Shown: piece by piece, positions 60,480-64,000 of the stretch
Layout: each line of letters starts with the position of its first letter
Position numbering within the stretch: the stretch's first letter is position 1
Source: 40-80 sp040394775
GTDB lineage: Bacteria; Bacteroidota; Bacteroidia; Flavobacteriales_D; Crocinitomicaceae
Reading direction: 5' to 3'
Length of the DNA: 64,000 bases
NCBI GenBank assembly: GCA_040394775.1
Contig: JBEBRN010000002.1
Location: 17,549 to 81,548, forward strand
Made by a program: the position numbers and the translations under genes
The notes under the pieces: generated by a model
What the model was told of the DNA's origin: nothing
The model's input: only the letters and a program-made list of their open reading frames with translations
Databases searched by the model: none

Positions 60480-61919
60480 ATGAACATAACTAAGATAGTT
60501 TTAGTAGCCGTTGCTCTTCACATTTCTGCTTTTGGATTTTCACAAGAAAACACAAATTTTCAATTAATTGACCAAGTAGGTGGAATAGGAAAAGACAATG
60601 GATACGCTCTAACAATCGATGGATCTGGCCATCTTATTGCAACAGGAAGTTTCTCTAAAGAATTAACGACAAATCTTGCTAAGTGGGACGAAACGGGTGC
60701 GAATGATGCTTTCACTTCAAAACCACTAACGACAAAAGGAAGTAAAGATGGTATTGTAATGAAATACAATCAATCGGATGAATTAATATGGGTGAAACAG
60801 TTAAGTGCTACCACTTACTTGAAGTCTAATGTGGTTAGTACAAATATAGTAGGGACTATATTTATAGCAGGAACTTTTATGGGAGATTTTACTTATACCG
60901 TGGAAGGTGTAGAGAAGACACTTACCTCAACAGGGAAAGATGGTTCAGCATTTATTTTAGAGATGAACAAAAATGGAGAAATCGAATGGGCACGACAGTT
61001 TGGAGGTGCAGAAGCAATATTGAGTTTTTCTGAGCTGAAAATAGGTACCAATAATGCAATTTATCTATCGGGTAATTTTACAGGTAAAACTAACTTTAAT
61101 ACATCACCGACTTGGGCAGAGAAGCGCCCAGAGATCTTAATTTGTGGGGATAATGAAATGGAAGCTACAAATGGCTTTCTTTTAAAGTTAAATTACTCCG
61201 GTGACTTTGAATGGGTAAAGCATATTTCAAGTGATTTTGATTCATTCACAACGTCAATGGCGGTCGAAAATGATGGTGCTATTTATGTGTCAGGAACTTT
61301 CGAAGGAAGTGTTTCTTTTTCTGAGGATAGTGAAATTCCGAATGCCGTAGGATTAGATAGCTACATTGTGAAGTATAGTCAAAGTGGTGAGATAATCTGG
61401 GCGAAACAAGTTGGTTCCTTAGGAGAAGAGAGAATCGCATCAATTGCACTTAATTCAAAGAATAAACTGGTTGTTAGTGGTAATTTTACAACGTATATTG
61501 GTGAGCTCGAAAATGAAGGGGACAACATTTTTCTAACACTAAGATCGAATGGTTCTTTAGATGGTTTTGTTTGTCTTTTAAATGAAGGCGGAGACCTTCA
61601 ATGGATTCATCACCTTAAGGACGATTCGGATATTTATGTACAATCGATTACTTGTAAGCCGAATGACAATGTTTTGATCGCAGGGTATAAGAAGGATGGA
61701 TTGAGAAGGAAGTTGCTATCAAAAGAAATCACAAATGTAGGATTTAAAACGGGTGATATAATAACGCTTGGAGATTGGGTAAATCCGGCTAAAATCATCA
61801 CTAACAATGAAACTGATCAGACGTATATTATAGGTGACTTTAGTGAAAACATTAAATTAGGAAGTCAGAAGTTTGACTCAAAAGGAAGTTCAGATATATT
61901 TATCTTGAAGCTCAAATAA
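60480..61919 (+). CDS. Secreted beta-propeller (SBBP-like) repeat protein
   Basis: This 479-residue protein has a signal peptide (MNITKIVLVAVALHISAFGFSQ) and about six repeats of 65-80 residues. Each has a W-A/V-K-Q segment followed later by a strand ending in GxF: WVKQLSATTY with IFIAGTF, WARQFGGAEA with IYLSGNF, WVKHISSDF with IYVSGTF, and WAKQVGSLGEER with LVVSGNF. This is the pattern of the SBBP/NHL-like beta-propeller. No T9SS sorting tail is visible, so its final location is unclear. The next gene, a lipoprotein, begins 27 bases later. Confidence 0.75.
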   Translation: MNITKIVLVAVALHISAFGFSQENTNFQLIDQVGGIGKDNGYALTIDGSGHLIATGSFSKELTTNLAKWDETGANDAFTSKPLTTKGSKDGIVMKYNQSDELIWVKQLSATTYLKSNVVSTNIVGTIFIAGTFMGDFTYTVEGVEKTLTSTGKDGSAFILEMNKNGEIEWARQFGGAEAILSFSELKIGTNNAIYLSGNFTGKTNFNTSPTWAEKRPEILICGDNEMEATNGFLLKLNYSGDFEWVKHISSDFDSFTTSMAVENDGAIYVSGTFEGSVSFSEDSEIPNAVGLDSYIVKYSQSGEIIWAKQVGSLGEERIASIALNSKNKLVVSGNFTTYIGELENEGDNIFLTLRSNGSLDGFVCLLNEGGDLQWIHHLKDDSDIYVQSITCKPNDNVLIAGYKKDGLRRKLLSKEITNVGFKTGDIITLGDWVNPAKIITNNETDQTYIIGDFSENIKLGSQKFDSKGSSDIFILKLK

Positions 61920-61946
61920 AAACATAAAACAATTAAATTAACAATT

Positions 61947-62810
61947 ATGAAAACAGTTAAATTACCTTTATTCGTGCTTTTAATAAGCGCTATGGCATTT
62001 ATGACATCCTGTAAAAAGGACAAAAATGTATATGCGGAAGATTTCTCGGTAACGATAGCAGAGAATCCAGCAGATGGGGATGAATTGGGAACGATTCAAG
62101 CAAAAACAGAAAAGAGTTATCTTACGTATACTTTACTTTCAGAAAGTGTGGAAGGTGCTTTGGCTATTGATGCAGTGACAGGAATGCTTTCTGTAAAAGA
62201 CAAGTCAATATTCAATTATGAATATAATCCGGTGATTACTGCTAAGGTGGAAGCAAGTAATGGAAAACACGATGCAGTTTCAAATGTCACTATTACACTA
62301 ACTGATGTTTACGAAGAACCAGCAGTTTTAGGTTCATTCAGAGATGGTGGTGTTGTTTTTTGGGTGGACCCAATTGATAATTCCAAAGGAATGGTTTGTT
62401 CTGTCAACGATATTGTCACGAGTAGTGCCGATTGGGGATGTCATTTTGAGATACTTAGTGGTGCAAATGGTCTAGCAATAGGAACGGGAGCTCAAAATAC
62501 AAAAGATATTATGGAGGAATGTTCTAGTACTACTTCTGCGGCTTATATATGTGGAAATTTAGTCTTAAATACCTTTTCGGATTGGTTTTTACCAAGTCGT
62601 GATGAAATGATAGAGATATACACGAATAAAGCAATGGTTAACGCAACTTCAACCGCAAATAACGGAACAATCTTAAGTGAAGACGTATTGTATTGGAGCA
62701 GTAGTCAATCAACTTATGACAAAGCGTATGATTTCTATTTTAACAATGGAAACACAGAGCCAACTCTTAAGTTAAACGTCTTCTCGGTGCGAGCTGTTAG
62801 AGTATTTTAA
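61947..62810 (+). CDS. Lipoprotein with cadherin-like and DUF1566-like domains
   Basis: This 287-residue protein has a lipoprotein signal (LLISAMAFMTSC, Cys21). Residues about 30-125 look like a cadherin repeat (FSVTIAENPADGDELGTI, AIDAVTGMLSVKD, ASNGKHDAVSNVTITLTDV). The C-terminal half resembles DUF1566/Lcl-type domains (GGVVFWVDPIDNSKG, DWFLPSRDEMIEIY, VLYWSSSQ, VRAVRVF). It is likely anchored in the outer membrane and encoded in an operon with the propeller protein upstream. The pair may form a surface complex; this is inference from adjacency. A terminator follows. Confidence 0.78.
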   Translation: MKTVKLPLFVLLISAMAFMTSCKKDKNVYAEDFSVTIAENPADGDELGTIQAKTEKSYLTYTLLSESVEGALAIDAVTGMLSVKDKSIFNYEYNPVITAKVEASNGKHDAVSNVTITLTDVYEEPAVLGSFRDGGVVFWVDPIDNSKGMVCSVNDIVTSSADWGCHFEILSGANGLAIGTGAQNTKDIMEECSSTTSAAYICGNLVLNTFSDWFLPSRDEMIEIYTNKAMVNATSTANNGTILSEDVLYWSSSQSTYDKAYDFYFNNGNTEPTLKLNVFSVRAVRVF

Positions 62811-62840
62811 AGGAGAAATCCAAAAGTATTTTTATAATCA

Positions 62841-62877
62841 AATCCTCAAAGAGTCAAATCTTTGGGGATTTTGTTTT
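62841..62877 (+). terminator. Terminator of the propeller-lipoprotein operon
   Basis: An 11-bp stem with one G:T pair (AATCCTCAAAG, 62841-62851, with 62860-62870), an 8-base loop and a downstream T-rich run, 30 bases after the lipoprotein stop. Confidence 0.8.
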
Positions 62878-62923
62878 TTCATTAGATGCATTTTTTAAAA
62901 TAGCTTTTTTGTGAAGCAAGCAG

Positions 62924-62953
62924 AAAATCAAAGTGAAGGTGATTTATATGTGA
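62924..62953 (+). pseudogene. 3' fragment of a DUF2141-like gene
   Basis: Ten codons read KIKVKVIYM and a stop, the same as the last residues of the DUF2141 protein ending at 53552. From 62933 the match is identical over 22 bases and includes the stop codon. Upstream the frame is closed by a TGA at 62912-62914, and similarity fades. It is most simply a remnant of a paralogue or of a partial duplication. Confidence 0.55.
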
Positions 62954-62972
62954 TTTGGATAAATCAAATAGA

Positions 62973-63127
62973 TTAAGACTCTTTATTAGGATTCCACCGA
63001 TTGTCCCAAAATGTAATTAGCGTAATCTTTTTACTATTATTGATTCGATAGTAAAGCGTTGTATGTGGATGAATGTGATAATTTCATCAAAAGATTCCTC
63101 GGCAAGTTCAGTCCAAACAATCTCCAT
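62973..63127 (-). pseudogene. ParE/RelE-type toxin with internal deletion and frameshift
   Basis: The frame begins MEIVWTELAEESFDEII, a typical ParE-family N terminus, overlapping the antitoxin stop by one base (TAATG). It then runs into a wrong frame and stops after 36 codons. In another frame the family's C terminus follows at once: IHPHTTLYYRINNSKKITL, then FWDNRWNPNKES and a stop at 62973. ParE toxins usually have about 95-100 residues; only about 50 are left, so about 45 codons are missing from the middle and the two ends are out of frame. It is probably inactive. Confidence 0.75.
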
Positions 63128-63303
63128 TATAAGTTTAGATGCGGGAATTTTTTTCGATGTTTTTCTAGAATTGTGTTATGAGAAATAACCTTTCCTTCAG
63201 ATTCTTGTTGTAAGCCTGTGACTATTTTATTTTTTACTGCATTAGGAATGTCATTTTCCCAATCAGAATCATGTAGATATTTACGTAGTTTTGATTCGCT
63301 CAT
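63127..63303 (-). CDS. Small antitoxin-like protein (58 aa) paired with a broken ParE-type toxin
   Basis: A 58-codon gene runs from ATG 63303 to TAA 63127-63129. The product is small, charged and probably helical: MSESKLRKYLHDSDWENDIP, NAVKNKIVTGLQQESEGKV and a basic end KHRKKFPHLNL. Size, strand, and a one-base overlap with a ParE-like frame mark it as the antitoxin of a type II module, though I cannot name its family. The reading frame is intact while the toxin is not. A -7 box ends four bases before its ATG. Confidence 0.7.
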   Translation of the reverse strand: MSESKLRKYLHDSDWENDIPNAVKNKIVTGLQQESEGKVISHNTILEKHRKKFPHLNL

Positions 63304-63307
63304 ATCT

Positions 63308-63315
63308 CAAAGATA
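63308..63315 (-). promoter_or_regulatory. Candidate -7 box of the antitoxin gene (leaderless geometry)
   Basis: The minus strand reads TATCTTTG, four bases before ATG 63303, with a TTG at 63340-63338 giving a 22-base spacer. The inferred start is one base before the ATG. Confidence 0.45.
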
Positions 63316-63370
63316 AAGAATAAGCATTTCAGTTTTACAATTTTTCAAAAATAATTCCTACATTTACACT

Positions 63371-63997
63371 ATGAAAATACTCACTATTACTTGCTTTTTT
63401 CTATTCTTATTTTCGTGTATGAATAGTGAATCAACTAATCAAATTCATAAAAGCCAAGCAGATAATAAGAGTGATTTGAATAACGACATCAATTTATATC
63501 GTGACTTTATATTAAATCTTGAAAAGCAGCTTTGGTCGATGGAATCATTTGTAAAAACCGATTACAAAGAGGTGGGGTGGCAGTTAATTGATAAAAGCGG
63601 TAAATATATTATTAAATCAAATCTAAATTTCACTGAAAATAGAGACACCTCTTTGAGGGATTATGCTTTAACGATTGTAGAAATAGACAACGAAATGACC
63701 AATAAAGGAAAAAATAGAGACGTTGATATTGACTATTATCTATCTGATGGTCGAAAGAAAACAATAACAATCCCATTCATTTATGAAGTCACCAAAAGTG
63801 AATTTTATGGAGAGAAAACGCTTTACTTTCCTTTTAACTATGGAATTATCGTTGATTTTAAGACTTGTTTTAACGATGATTATTATATCGAATGGAATAA
63901 AGATGGAACCATTAAGCGTTTTGATATGGACTGTGATAAACTAAAAGGGTTAAAATTATTTTGCGGTGCTAGAGCTATATCATTATTGCAATCCTAA
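63371..63997 (+). CDS. Hypothetical lipoprotein
   Basis: I do not recognise a family. The 208-residue product has a short lipoprotein signal (MKILTITCFFLFLFSC, Cys16), a polar linker rich in Asn, Ser and Asp, and then a mixed alpha/beta part with YKEVGWQLIDKSGKYII, VDIDYYLSDGRKKTITIPF and YIEWNKDGTIKRFDMD. It probably sits in the periplasm or outer membrane. The stop lies three bases from the window end, so the gene is complete. A TACATTTA sequence lies four bases before its ATG, the same geometry as the leaderless-looking starts elsewhere but with A for the final G. Confidence 0.75.
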   Translation: MKILTITCFFLFLFSCMNSESTNQIHKSQADNKSDLNNDINLYRDFILNLEKQLWSMESFVKTDYKEVGWQLIDKSGKYIIKSNLNFTENRDTSLRDYALTIVEIDNEMTNKGKNRDVDIDYYLSDGRKKTITIPFIYEVTKSEFYGEKTLYFPFNYGIIVDFKTCFNDDYYIEWNKDGTIKRFDMDCDKLKGLKLFCGARAISLLQS

Positions 63998-64000
63998 AAT

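Larger units (their letters stand above)
62811..63370. other. Relic-rich intergenic region
   Basis: These 560 bp hold a terminator, a 3' fragment resembling the DUF2141 gene, a deleted ParE-type toxin, a small antitoxin gene and its promoter box. No full-length gene longer than 60 codons is present. It looks like a site of past insertion and decay. Confidence 0.65.

Noticed and set aside
62879..62972. A small plus-strand gene across the DUF2141-like fragment
   Set aside because: The frame carrying the match is closed by TGA at 62912-62914, and no start codon with a promoter is placed to read it.

Overview
The window is AT-rich chromosomal DNA from a member of the Bacteroidota, most likely order Flavobacteriales. 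A Crocinitomicaceae/Fluviicola-like host is my guess from gene content, not something the sequence proves. Support for the phylum: several secreted proteins end in type IX secretion (T9SS) sorting domains of type A and type B; promoters repeatedly show the Bacteroidota -7 box TANNTTTG, in a few cases with TTG or TTTG 18-20 bases upstream; Shine-Dalgarno sequences are essentially absent; and many lipoproteins and CHU-type adhesin modules are present. No rRNA, tRNA, CRISPR array, insertion sequence or phage was seen.

Layout. 1-240: 3' end of pgk. 242-3349: a Rossmann-fold protein, a cluster of palindromic REP-like repeats, and the selenium pair selU-selD. 3427-6095: class I ribonucleotide reductase nrdB-nrdA. 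6096-6680: a palindrome-rich divergent control region. 6681-9183: paaABCD (phenylacetyl-CoA epoxidase without its reductase PaaE). 9240-15705: mostly housekeeping genes on the minus strand (ldcA, a di-haem peroxidase, uvrC, an M20 dipeptidase, lipoproteins). 15812-18064: a type B T9SS adhesin. 18161-25508: a GH114-like lipoprotein, feoAB plus a 41-residue Cys-rich membrane protein, a T9SS protein, tadA, glutathione peroxidase and a TraB/GumN protein. 25585-31581: RND efflux operon 1 under a GbsR/MarR-type regulator. 31746-41796: a PorE-like OmpA protein, rluD, dusB, the rimP-nusA-infB operon and asd. 41875-46011: a giant lamin-tail-domain surface protein with a near-identical internal duplication. 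46131-53552: RND efflux operon 2 with tetR, a b561-type cytochrome and a DUF2141 protein. 53628-56342: a TPR histidine kinase with a LytTR response regulator, divergent from a 1249-residue ELWxxDGT T9SS adhesin. 60480-62810: a secreted beta-propeller-like protein and a cadherin/DUF1566 lipoprotein. 62811-63370: a relic region with an intact antitoxin and an internally deleted ParE-type toxin. 63371-63997: a lipoprotein.

How the genes work together. The two tripartite efflux operons share the order regulator - TolC - membrane fusion protein - RND pump, but they lie on opposite strands and use unrelated regulators, each with a palindrome next to its promoter. The selenium pair would supply selenophosphate and use it to make 2-selenouridine in tRNA. 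The rimP-nusA-infB operon has a well-formed promoter followed by a terminator-like hairpin in its short leader, which suggests attenuation. The large surface proteins depend on a T9SS encoded mostly elsewhere.

I found no convincing wholly new multigene system. The most unusual features are the TA relic, the rimP leader, the 517-bp intragenic duplication, the TANNTTTG-N4-ATG (leaderless-looking) starts, the REP-like cluster and several genes or gene relics shorter than 60 codons.
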